A stretch of 5,412 nt of DNA from Paracoccaceae bacterium (GTDB taxonomy: Bacteria; Pseudomonadota; Alphaproteobacteria; Rhodobacterales; Rhodobacteraceae): NCBI GenBank assembly GCA_007128865.1, contig SKWP01000322.1:1-5412 (forward strand), written 5' to 3'. Shown piece after piece: positions 1 through 5,412 of this stretch. How positions within the stretch are numbered: the first letter of the stretch is position 1; each line of letters opens with the position of its first letter. A program made the translations under genes and the position numbers. The notes beneath the pieces were generated by a model, which saw nothing but the letters and a program-made list of their open reading frames with translations, did no database searches and was not told the DNA's origin.

Positions 1-2
1 GA

Positions 3-1229
3 CGCCACATCCAGCGCCGTCTTGCGCCGGGTCAGGTCGCGGGCCTTGCGCGCCGCCTCGCGCGCCAGCGCGGCCTCGATGATCTTGGAGACCACCAGCC
101 GCGCCTCGGCGGGGTTTTCCTCGAACCATTCGGACAGCTTTTCGCCGACCAGCCCCTCGACCGCAGGGCGCACCTCGGACGAAACCAGCTTGTCCTTGGT
201 CTGGCTGGAAAACTTCGGGTCGGGCACCTTGACCGACAGCACGCAGGTCAGCCCCTCGCGGGCGTCGTCGCCGGTGAACGAGACCTTTTCCTTCTTCGCG
301 ATGCCGCTTTCCTGCGCGTATTTCGCAATCGTGCGGGTCAGCGCGCCGCGGAAACCGGCCAGATGGGTGCCGCCGTCGCGCTGGGGGATGTTGTTGGTGA
401 AGGGCAGCACCGTCTCGTGATAGCTGTCGTTCCACCACATCGCCACCTCGATGCCGATGCCGTCGCGGGTGCCGTCGATGAAGATCGGCGCCGGGATCAG
501 CGGGTGCTTGGACCGGTCGAGGTAGCGCACGAATTCCCGCACCCCGCCGTCATAGAACAGCTCGGTGCGCAGGGGTTCGGCCGGGCGTTCGTCTTCCAGA
601 ACGATCCGGACGCCGGAGTTGAGAAAGGCAAGCTCGCGCAGCCGGTTTTCCAGCGTGCGGAAGTTGTATTCGAGGTTCGAAAAGGTATCGAGCGATGCCA
701 GAAACCGTACCTCGGTGCCGCGCCGGCCCTGTGCGTCGCCGACAACCTGCAACGGCTGCACCGTATCGCCCTTCTCGAAACGGGCGATGTGTTCCTTGCC
801 GCCGCGCCAGATGCGCAACTCAAGCCAGTCCGACAGGGCGTTGACCACCGAAACGCCCACACCATGCAGCCCGCCCGAGACCTTGTAGCTGTTCTGGTCG
901 AACTTTCCGCCGGCGTGCAGCTGGGTCATGATGACTTCGGCGGCGCTGACGCCTTCCTCGGCGTGAATTTCGGTCGGGATTCCGCGGCCGTTGTCGGCCA
1001 CCGAAACCGAACTGTCGGCATGAATGCGCACGGTAACTTCGGTGGCGTGCCCGGCCAGCGCCTCGTCGATGCCGTTGTCGACGACCTCATAGACCATGTG
1101 GTGCAGGCCCGAACCGTCGTCGGTATCGCCTATATACATGCCCGGACGTTTGCGAACCGCGTCCAGACCCTTGAGAACCTTGATTGAATCGGCGCCGTAT
1201 TCTTCCGGTGCCCGCGCTGCCTCGGCCAT
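3..1229 (-). CDS. gyrB: DNA gyrase subunit B, N-terminal 409 residues (3' end beyond window)
   Basis: GyrB is the ATPase subunit of the A2B2 type II topoisomerase that introduces negative supercoils into DNA in the cytoplasm. The visible 409 residues cover the GHKL ATPase domain and the transducer. Seen: a conserved start ([14 protein letters not shown], residues 21-34); the Bergerat-fold motif [10 protein letters not shown] with the catalytic-base position E48 and the Mg-site N52; ADNGRG (78-83), whose D79 matches the adenine-contacting aspartate; [15 protein letters not shown] (119-133), the ATP lid; and QTKDK (343-347), whose K345 matches the gamma-phosphate lysine of the transducer. The reading frame is open to the window edge and stops at [10 protein letters not shown], shortly before the expected TOPRIM motif EGDSAGG. 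The start is the ATG at 1229, preceded by an AAGGAAGG ribosome binding site with 6-nt spacing. ParE is the closest alternative, but the gene neighbourhood and sequence favour GyrB. The gene appears to have its own promoter just upstream. Confidence 0.97.
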   Translation of the reverse strand, partial: MAEAARAPEEYGADSIKVLKGLDAVRKRPGMYIGDTDDGSGLHHMVYEVVDNGIDEALAGHATEVTVRIHADSSVSVADNGRGIPTEIHAEEGVSAAEVIMTQLHAGGKFDQNSYKVSGGLHGVGVSVVNALSDWLELRIWRGGKEHIARFEKGDTVQPLQVVGDAQGRRGTEVRFLASLDTFSNLEYNFRTLENRLRELAFLNSGVRIVLEDERPAEPLRTELFYDGGVREFVRYLDRSKHPLIPAPIFIDGTRDGIGIEVAMWWNDSYHETVLPFTNNIPQRDGGTHLAGFRGALTRTIAKYAQESGIAKKEKVSFTGDDAREGLTCVLSVKVPDPKFSSQTKDKLVSSEVRPAVEGLVGEKLSEWFEENPAEARLVVSKIIEAALAREAARKARDLTRRKTALDVA

Positions 1230-1235
1230 GGAGGA

Positions 1236-1243
1236 CCTTCCTT
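1236..1243 (-). promoter_or_regulatory. Ribosome binding site of gyrB
   Basis: On the minus strand AAGGAAGG lies 6 nt upstream of the ATG at 1229. It is the best Shine-Dalgarno-like sequence among the complete starts in the window and supports the chosen gyrB start. Confidence 0.75.
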
Positions 1244-1257
1244 GAAACCCTGCACGA

Positions 1258-1286
1258 CTTATAGGGGGTCGGCGGGGGAATGTCAC
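1258..1286 (-). promoter_or_regulatory. Predicted sigma-70-type promoter of gyrB
   Basis: On the minus strand a -35 element GTGACA (1286-1281, five of six bases matching TTGACA) is separated by exactly 17 nt from a -10 element TATAAG (1263-1258, five of six matching TATAAT). A start near 1251 would give a short leader of about 22 nt that contains the ribosome binding site. The spacer is almost pure C and G, with two runs of five C. The -35 lies 23 nt beyond the stop codon of the exporter gene, so gyrB can probably be transcribed independently of the genes upstream. This is a motif match, not a measured start. Confidence 0.65.
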
Positions 1287-1309
1287 CATGCGGACACAAG
1301 ACTTGGGGG

Positions 1310-1930
1310 TCAGGTGAACGGAATTGCCAGCCCCACCGCCACCATCATCAGCCCGGCCGCCAGATTCATCCGCCGCAGCGCGGATTGCGAACGCATCAGC
1401 CGGCGCACCCGGTCGATCAGCACCGCGATGCACAGGTTGCCGACCAGCGGCACCGCCACCGAAAGCGCAACGATCGCCGCGATATCCGCCGTCCCGATGC
1501 GCGCCAGATCGAAAAACCCCGGCAGGACGCCCATGTAGAACAGGATCGCCTTGGGGTTTCCGACGATCACCGCGACGCCGGCGGCAAAGCCCGCCCAGCG
1601 GCCGGGCCGCAGCAGCCGGCTGTCGGCCGAAAGCGCTTGCGGCGCCTGCCTCAGCAACCCCCAGCCCATGACAAGAAAGATCGCCGCAGCGACGTATTTC
1701 AGCGCCTCCAGCGCGCCCTCGACGCTGGCCACTGCCCATGCCAGCCCGAAGACCGCCAGCAGCGGCCAGAGCGCATCGCCCAGCGCCACGCCCACGGCAA
1801 GCGGCCATGCCCCGGAAAATCCGCCCGAAAGCGCCCGTGCCGTCAGCGCCACCCAAACCGGCCCCGGGGTCAGGAACAGGACCAGAAGCCCGAGCCCGTA
1901 AAGCGCCATCTCGCCCGCGCCGATGGTCAC
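1310..1930 (-). CDS. LysE/RhtB-family amino-acid exporter-like membrane protein
   Basis: A 206-residue inner-membrane protein of the LysE/RhtB translocator superfamily, whose characterised members export amino acids such as lysine, homoserine or threonine by proton antiport. Seen: about six hydrophobic segments (roughly residues 8-30, 40-68, 72-93, 112-140, 148-172 and 188-205); the family's TPGP motif at 21-24 in the first helix; and NPKA at 125-128 leading into an [15 protein letters not shown] segment. The length matches the family norm of about 200-210. The chosen start is a GTG at 1930. It puts TPGP at the usual distance from the N-terminus but has only a weak, distant AGGGG upstream; an ATG at 1909 would shorten the protein by 7 residues and remove the residues before the first helix. 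The substrate cannot be read from the sequence. The gene sits 112 nt after recF with no clear promoter, so read-through from recF is likely. A role in replication is not suggested by the protein. Confidence 0.9.
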   Translation of the reverse strand: MTIGAGEMALYGLGLLVLFLTPGPVWVALTARALSGGFSGAWPLAVGVALGDALWPLLAVFGLAWAVASVEGALEALKYVAAAIFLVMGWGLLRQAPQALSADSRLLRPGRWAGFAAGVAVIVGNPKAILFYMGVLPGFFDLARIGTADIAAIVALSVAVPLVGNLCIAVLIDRVRRLMRSQSALRRMNLAAGLMMVAVGLAIPFT

Positions 1931-2042
1931 CGCCCGCGCCCGCCCCTGGCATCCCGGTGCCTGAACCGGCAGCGCCCGTGGCCCCGGCCGCGGCCTTGCC
2001 GCCCCGCTGTGTCGCGGGCCGTGCGGGTGATGCGGCCGGGCG
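1931..2042. other. Intergenic gap between recF and the LysE-type gene
   Basis: A 112-nt, very GC-rich spacer. No promoter-like hexamer pair was seen on the minus strand. It holds a 10-bp palindrome GGCCGCGGCC (1986-1995) and a short imperfect stem (GGCCG at 2017-2021 with CGGCC at 2033-2037), neither followed by a T-run, so no convincing intrinsic terminator. Short arginine-rich reading frames that cross it look like frame shadows of high-GC sequence. Confidence 0.6.
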
Positions 2043-3155
2043 TCAACCCTCGCACTCCGTCAGCCGGCTTGCGCCGCCGGTTTCGCCGACCTCGAACATC
2101 TGCGCGCGCCCGCCGAGCCCGGCAAACAGCTCTGCCCCGGTGCCGGTCAGCCATGCCTGGCAGTCGAGCGCGCAGATTTCGTCATAAAGCGCTGCGCGGC
2201 GGCCGGCGTCCAGATGTGCCGCGATCTCGTCCAGCAGCAGCACCGGCGCGGTGCCGGCATCTTCGGCCAGCGCGCGCGCATTGGCCAGCACCACCGAGAC
2301 AAGCAGCGCCTTCTGTTCACCGGTCGAGCATTGCGCCGCCGGCATGTCGCGCAGCCGGTAGCGGCCGGCAAGATCGGTCCGGTGCGGGCCGGTCAGGCTG
2401 CGTCCGGCGGCCATGTCGCGTTGCCGGCCTTCGGACAGCGCCGCGGCGATGGCGGCGGCATCGGCCAGCGGTGCGGCGCCTTCCGGATCGATCAGCGCCA
2501 GCTCGGCAACGGGAAAGGCGCTGTCGGCCCCGGCCGCGGCCTGTTCCAGCCGCGCCACCGCAGCGGCACGGGCACGGGCGATGCGGGCGCCGGCCTCGGC
2601 CATCTGCGCCTCGAGCGCGCCATACCAGGCGCGGTCGGTCACGCCTTCGCGCAGCAGGCGGTTGCGTTCGCGCATGGCCTTTTCATAGGCCAGCACGGCC
2701 TCGCCATGGTCGGGATCAAAGCTCAGCGTGATCCGGTCCAGGAACCGCCGCCGCCCTTCGGCACCTTCGGTCCACAGCCTGTCCATCGCCGGCACCAGCC
2801 ACAGCATGCGCAGCAGCCGGCCGAGAGCGGCCTGGGGTGCGGGCTTGTCATCGATGCGCAGGCTGCGCGCGGCGCCGGGTTCGGCGCGCGTTTCCACCGC
2901 ATGCGGGCGGCCGGCACAGACCAGTGTTGCGGCAACCTTCCAGCCGAGCGCCTCGGGGCGCCGCGCGATGTCGTCGGGGCCGGCGCGGCGCAAACCCCGC
3001 CCCGGCGACAGCAGCGATACGGCCTCGAGCACATTGGTCTTGCCGGCACCGTTTGCGCCGAACAGCACCACCGGCCGGCCGTCCAGCGCCAGCCGCGTCA
3101 GCCGGTGCGAACGGAAATGCGACAGGGTAAGGGCTGACACATGGTCGCGCGACAT
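2043..3155 (-). CDS. recF: RecF, DNA replication and repair ATPase
   Basis: RecF is an SMC/ABC-type ATPase that, with RecO and RecR, helps load RecA on single-stranded gaps and supports restart of stalled forks. The 370-residue product is close to the usual length (about 360). Seen: an N-terminal beta segment ending in Walker A GANGAGKT (33-40) followed by NVLEA; the family context SPGRGLR; an ABC signature-like STGEQK (277-282); Walker B VLLLDE (305-310); and a D-loop with HLD (314-316). The frame remains open upstream as far as 3266, inside the end of dnaN, but that extension is arginine-rich and not RecF-like. The ATG at 3155 gives the standard start just before LTLSHFRSHR and has GGAAAG (3169-3164) 8 nt upstream. 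The gene lies 85 nt after dnaN with no promoter seen, so co-transcription with dnaN is likely. Confidence 0.97.
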   Translation of the reverse strand: MSRDHVSALTLSHFRSHRLTRLALDGRPVVLFGANGAGKTNVLEAVSLLSPGRGLRRAGPDDIARRPEALGWKVAATLVCAGRPHAVETRAEPGAARSLRIDDKPAPQAALGRLLRMLWLVPAMDRLWTEGAEGRRRFLDRITLSFDPDHGEAVLAYEKAMRERNRLLREGVTDRAWYGALEAQMAEAGARIARARAAAVARLEQAAAGADSAFPVAELALIDPEGAAPLADAAAIAAALSEGRQRDMAAGRSLTGPHRTDLAGRYRLRDMPAAQCSTGEQKALLVSVVLANARALAEDAGTAPVLLLDEIAAHLDAGRRAALYDEICALDCQAWLTGTGAELFAGLGGRAQMFEVGETGGASRLTECEG

Positions 3156-3163
3156 TGCCGTGA

Positions 3164-3169
3164 CTTTCC
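3164..3169 (-). promoter_or_regulatory. Ribosome binding site deciding the recF start
   Basis: GGAAAG on the minus strand, 8 nt before the ATG at 3155. It is a moderate Shine-Dalgarno match, and it supports the short start over the longer open frame that would begin within dnaN. Confidence 0.55.
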
Positions 3170-3173
3170 GGAT

Positions 3174-3193
3174 GCGACGAAGGGCATCGTCGC
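3174..3193 (-). repeat. 7-bp inverted repeat upstream of recF
   Basis: GCGACGA (3174-3180) and TCGTCGC (3187-3193) are perfect reverse complements around a 6-nt loop. In the transcript this hairpin would lie just before the recF ribosome binding site. A competing 5-bp stem (GATGC 3171-3175 with GCATC 3184-3188) overlaps both arms, so only one of the two can form at a time. Confidence 0.5.
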
Positions 3194-3218
3194 GCCGCTG
3201 CGGGCGTACCGATCGGCA

Positions 3219-3236
3219 GGCCGGCCGCGGCCGGCC
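3219..3236. repeat. 18-bp perfect palindrome after dnaN
   Basis: The sequence GGCCGGCCGCGGCCGGCC is its own reverse complement, all G and C. It begins 4 nt after the dnaN stop codon in the direction of transcription. As RNA it could fold into a 7-bp stem with a 4-nt loop. No T-run follows, so it is not a classical intrinsic terminator; it could slow polymerase, stabilise the 3' end of a dnaN message, or be a by-product of high GC. Confidence 0.7.
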
Positions 3237-3240
3237 CGGC

Positions 3241-4359
3241 TCAGACCCGCATCGGCATGACCACATAGACCGCCGAGCTGTCGTTGCCTTCGCGCATCAG
3301 CGTGGGGTCGGCGGCCGAGTTGAACAGGAAAACCGCATTCTCGCGGTCGACCTGGCTGGCGATTTCCAGCAGGTACTTGGCGTTGAAGCCGATTTCGAGC
3401 CGTTCGTCCCCATAGGCGACGGCGAGTTCTTCCTCGGCGGCGCCGCTGTCGGGGGCGTTGACCGAAAGCACCAGGCGATCCTCGTCCAGCGCCAGCTTGA
3501 CCGCGCGGGCCCGTTCGGACGACACCGTTGCCACCCTGTCCACCGCACGGGCAAATTCGGCCGCGTCCACCTCAAGCCGGCGGGTGTTGCCGGCGGGGAT
3601 CACCCGGCTGTAGTCGGGGAAGGTGCCGTCGATGACCTTTGACGTCAGCGTGATCTCCGGCGTGGCGAAACGCAGCTTGGTTTCCGAGACCGACACCGCG
3701 ATCTGCGCCTCGTCATCCTCCAGCAGCTTGCGCAGTTCGCCCACGGTCTTGCGCGGCACGATCACGCCGGGCATGCCGGCCGCGCCTTCGGGCAGGGCGG
3801 CATCGATGCGGGCAAGCCTGTGGCCATCGGTGGCCACGCAGCGCAGCGCCGGGCCGTTGTCGCCGTCTGCGACATGCATGTAGACGCCGTTAAGGTAATA
3901 GCGCGTTTCTTCGGTGGAGATGGCGAATTTCGACTTGTCGAACAGGCGCCGCAGATCCCTGGCCGGGGCGGTGAAGTTGCTGGAATACTCCGACGAGGCC
4001 ATGACCGGAAAATCCTCGCGCGGGAGCGTGGCCAGCGCAAAGCTCGACCGGCCGGCGCGCACGTTCAGACGCCCCGAGGCGCTGTCGTCGTGCAACTGCA
4101 CCAGCGCCCCATCGGGCAGCTTGCGCACGATCTCGTGCAGCAGCACGGCAGGGACAGTGGTGGCGCCGGGCTGTTCCACCTGCGCCGGAACCCTGTCGAT
4201 CACCTCGATATCAAGGTCCGTGGCGCGGAAGCTGACCGCCTCTCCCTCGGCCTCGATCAGCACATTGGCCAGGATGGGGATGGTGTTGCGCCGCTCTACC
4301 ACCGATTGCGCCTGACCGACCGCGCGAAGCAGCGTGCCGCGTTCGATGCTGATCTTCAT
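3241..4359 (-). CDS. dnaN: DNA polymerase III beta subunit (sliding clamp)
   Basis: The beta clamp is a homodimeric ring around DNA that tethers polymerase III and many repair proteins. The 372-residue product matches the family length (366 in E. coli) and should form three clamp domains of about 120 residues each. Seen: a conserved N-terminus (MKISIERGTLLRAV, then TIPILANVLIEA at 26-37); YYLNGVY (154-160); TDGHRLA (177-183), FPDY (247-250) and the C-terminal VVMPMRV, which together line the hydrophobic cleft that binds clamp-binding motifs of partner proteins. All appear intact. The ATG at 4359 gives the canonical MKI start, with a modest AAAGGGA site (4370-4364) 5 nt upstream. It lies 120 nt after dnaA and has a candidate promoter in that gap; recF follows after 85 nt. 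Confidence 0.98.
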   Translation of the reverse strand: MKISIERGTLLRAVGQAQSVVERRNTIPILANVLIEAEGEAVSFRATDLDIEVIDRVPAQVEQPGATTVPAVLLHEIVRKLPDGALVQLHDDSASGRLNVRAGRSSFALATLPREDFPVMASSEYSSNFTAPARDLRRLFDKSKFAISTEETRYYLNGVYMHVADGDNGPALRCVATDGHRLARIDAALPEGAAGMPGVIVPRKTVGELRKLLEDDEAQIAVSVSETKLRFATPEITLTSKVIDGTFPDYSRVIPAGNTRRLEVDAAEFARAVDRVATVSSERARAVKLALDEDRLVLSVNAPDSGAAEEELAVAYGDERLEIGFNAKYLLEIASQVDRENAVFLFNSAADPTLMREGNDSSAVYVVMPMRV

Positions 4360-4416
4360 GTCGTCCCTTTCCCGTTCTGGCCTGTCCCGGCCTTGCGGCG
4401 CGGGTCAGGGAGGCAG

Positions 4417-4444
4417 AGCCTAGCCAAATCGTGCCGGGTCTCAA
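4417..4444 (-). promoter_or_regulatory. Candidate sigma-70-type promoter of dnaN
   Basis: On the minus strand TTGAGA (4444-4439) is followed after 16 nt by TAGGCT (4422-4417). The -35 has the strong TTGA core; the -10 is only a fair match to TATAAT. A start near 4410 would give a leader of about 50 nt before the dnaN ATG. It lies downstream of the stem-loop at the dnaA stop codon, which fits a separate dnaN-recF transcript, but the match is weaker than that before gyrB. Confidence 0.4.
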
Positions 4445-4466
4445 GCGTTTTCGTGCAGGGTGGAGA

Positions 4467-4505
4467 TGTTGCGCCGCGATCAGCCCGACAAAGCGCGGCG
4501 CAACA
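4467..4505 (-). terminator. Stem-loop straddling the dnaA stop codon (terminator-like)
   Basis: TGTTGCGCCGCG (4467-4478) and CGCGGCGCAACA (4494-4505) are perfect 12-bp reverse complements with a 15-nt loop. In the dnaA transcript the first arm is coding sequence for the LLRRA tail, the loop contains the TGA stop (4482-4480), and the second arm begins one base after the stop. The following RNA is UCUCCACCC, with no U-run, so this is not a textbook intrinsic terminator. It may partly terminate or protect the 3' end of the dnaA message. The structure is seen directly; its function is inferred. Confidence 0.55.
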
Positions 4506-5412
4506 GGTCGATATCCTCGGCCAGCTGGGGGTCGCTGCCGCGCAATTCCTCGACCTTGCGCACGCCATGGATGATCGTGGTGTGGTCGCGCCCGCCGAAA
4601 CGCCGGCCGATCTCGGGCAGGGACCGTGTGGTGAGTTCCTTGGCCAGATACATGGCGATCTGTCGCGGACGCGCCACGGTGCGCACCCGTTTGGGGCCGA
4701 TCATGTCGGCAAGGCGGATGTTGTAATGCTCGGCCACCTTGCGCTGGATTTCCTCGACTGTCACCCGGCGATCGGATGCGCGCAGGATATCGGCAAGGCA
4801 GTCCTGGGCAAGTTCGTGATCGATCCGCCGTCCGACCAGCGAAGCAAAGGCGAACAGCCGCGTCAGCGCCCCTTCGAGCACCCGCACGTTGGAGGTGATG
4901 CGATGGGCGAGAAATTCCAGCACCCCGTCGGCAATGTCGATGCTGTCATCCTGCACACGGTAGCTTTCGGACTTCTGCTGCAGAACGCCTAGGCGCAGCT
5001 CATAGTCGGTCGGGTGCAGGTCCACCACCAGCCCGCATTGCAGGCGCGACCGGATGCGTTCCTCCATGTCCTTGATTTCGCCGGGGGCGCGATCGGCCGA
5101 GATGACGATCTGCTTGCCCTGATCGACCAGGGCGTTGAAGGTGTGAAAGAATTCCTCCTGCGTGCTTTCCTTGCCGGCGATGAACTGCACATCATCGACC
5201 ATCAGCACATCGACCGAGCGGAACAGCTCCTTGAAATCCATGATCTGCTTTTCGCGCAGGGCCTGAATGAAGCGGTACATGAACTGTTCGGCCGACAGGT
5301 ACAGCACCCGCAGCCGCGGATGCCTGGCGCCAAGCTCGTTGGCGATGGCATGCATCAGATGGGTCTTGCCCAGCCCCACACCGCCGTAAAGAAACAGCGG
5401 GTTGAAGGTTAC
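4480..5412 (-). CDS. dnaA: Chromosomal replication initiator DnaA, C-terminal 310 residues (5' end beyond window)
   Basis: DnaA is the AAA+ ATPase that binds DnaA boxes at oriC, oligomerises and opens the duplex. The fragment starts at [11 protein letters not shown] and runs to the stop; domains I-II and the first part of domain III lie outside the window. Fragment numbering: Walker A GGVGLGKT (10-17), where an internal GTG codon at 5379 could be mistaken for a start; Walker B VLMVDD (69-74); sensor I around ISADRAPGE (104-112); the arginine-finger box [10 protein letters not shown], with R123 in the finger position; and sensor [12 protein letters not shown], with R177. Domain IV carries the DNA-binding helix-turn-helix with ARPRQ and the signature GGRDHTT (273-279). 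In the sensor II box a valine replaces the glutamate of the E. coli SNVRELEGAL. All key catalytic and DNA-contacting motifs in the visible part are intact. Confidence 0.98.
   Translation of the reverse strand, partial: VTFNPLFLYGGVGLGKTHLMHAIANELGARHPRLRVLYLSAEQFMYRFIQALREKQIMDFKELFRSVDVLMVDDVQFIAGKESTQEEFFHTFNALVDQGKQIVISADRAPGEIKDMEERIRSRLQCGLVVDLHPTDYELRLGVLQQKSESYRVQDDSIDIADGVLEFLAHRITSNVRVLEGALTRLFAFASLVGRRIDHELAQDCLADILRASDRRVTVEEIQRKVAEHYNIRLADMIGPKRVRTVARPRQIAMYLAKELTTRSLPEIGRRFGGRDHTTIIHGVRKVEELRGSDPQLAEDIDLLRRALSG

Noticed and set aside
363..1187. A 274-codon plus-strand open frame opposite gyrB
   Set aside because: The minus strand encodes an intact GyrB ATPase region across the whole stretch; the antisense product matches nothing I recognise.
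1280..2731. A 483-codon plus-strand open frame across the exporter, the gap and recF
   Set aside because: Its product is an arginine-, proline- and alanine-rich low-complexity string with no domain, and it is antisense to two well-supported genes. This is typical of shadow frames in high-GC DNA.
2214..3137. A 307-codon plus-strand open frame opposite recF
   Set aside because: It is a glycine-, arginine- and histidine-rich shadow of the RecF reading frame without its own ribosome binding site or motifs.
3156..3266. A longer RecF with 37 extra N-terminal residues
   Set aside because: The extension would begin within dnaN, is arginine- and proline-rich, and has no counterpart in RecF proteins. 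The ATG at 3155 has a ribosome binding site and the standard N-terminus.
4211..4568. Small minus-strand frames (70-77 codons) spanning the dnaA-dnaN gap
   Set aside because: They overlap dnaA and dnaN in other frames, show no conserved motif, and cross the likely promoter and the stem-loop.
3820..4992. A 390-codon plus-strand open frame opposite dnaN and dnaA
   Set aside because: It is antisense to clearly conserved genes and shows no recognisable motif. Long antisense frames are expected where third codon positions are G or C.
4480..5379. A full-length short protein starting at the GTG at 5379
   Set aside because: The GTG encodes the valine inside the DnaA Walker A motif, and the frame continues upstream to the window edge with conserved DnaA sequence, so this is an internal codon.
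1..5412. Replication origin, DnaA-box cluster, CRISPR, tRNA or mobile element
   Set aside because: By eye I found no consensus DnaA box (TTATCCACA or its complement), no AT-rich unwinding region, no regularly spaced repeats, no tRNA-like cloverleaf and no transposase or terminal repeats. A gene order near dnaA alone does not prove an origin here.

Overview
This is an ordinary chromosomal core-replication locus from a GC-rich alphaproteobacterium, most likely of the order Rhodobacterales (Paracoccaceae/Roseobacteraceae type). The assignment rests on high GC, alphaproteobacterial-style DnaA, beta-clamp, RecF and GyrB protein sequences, and the order dnaA-dnaN-recF followed by gyrB. All five genes lie on the minus strand, so transcription runs from high to low coordinates. 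No undescribed system was found; the second-look items are regulatory and RNA-level structures between the genes.

Layout in the direction of transcription. The window opens inside dnaA (5412 down to 4480), which lacks its N-terminal part and begins just before Walker A. A 120-nt gap carries a strong stem-loop that straddles the dnaA stop codon and a plausible dnaN promoter. dnaN (4359-3241) is complete. An 85-nt gap with an 18-bp perfect palindrome and a second hairpin leads to recF (3155-2043), also complete. A 112-nt GC-rich gap without a recognisable promoter precedes a complete LysE/RhtB-family membrane exporter (1930-1310). An 80-nt gap with a good sigma-70-type promoter then leads into gyrB (1229 to the window edge), of which the ATPase and transducer regions are present and the TOPRIM and C-terminal domains are cut off.

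How the genes work together: DnaA unwinds the origin and starts replication, DnaN is the sliding clamp of DNA polymerase III, RecF supports loading of RecA at gaps, and GyrB is the ATPase subunit of gyrase, which removes positive supercoils ahead of the fork. The LysE-type exporter is the one gene with no evident link to replication. No gap exceeds 300 bases. The origin itself is not visible here; no consensus DnaA box was seen by eye.
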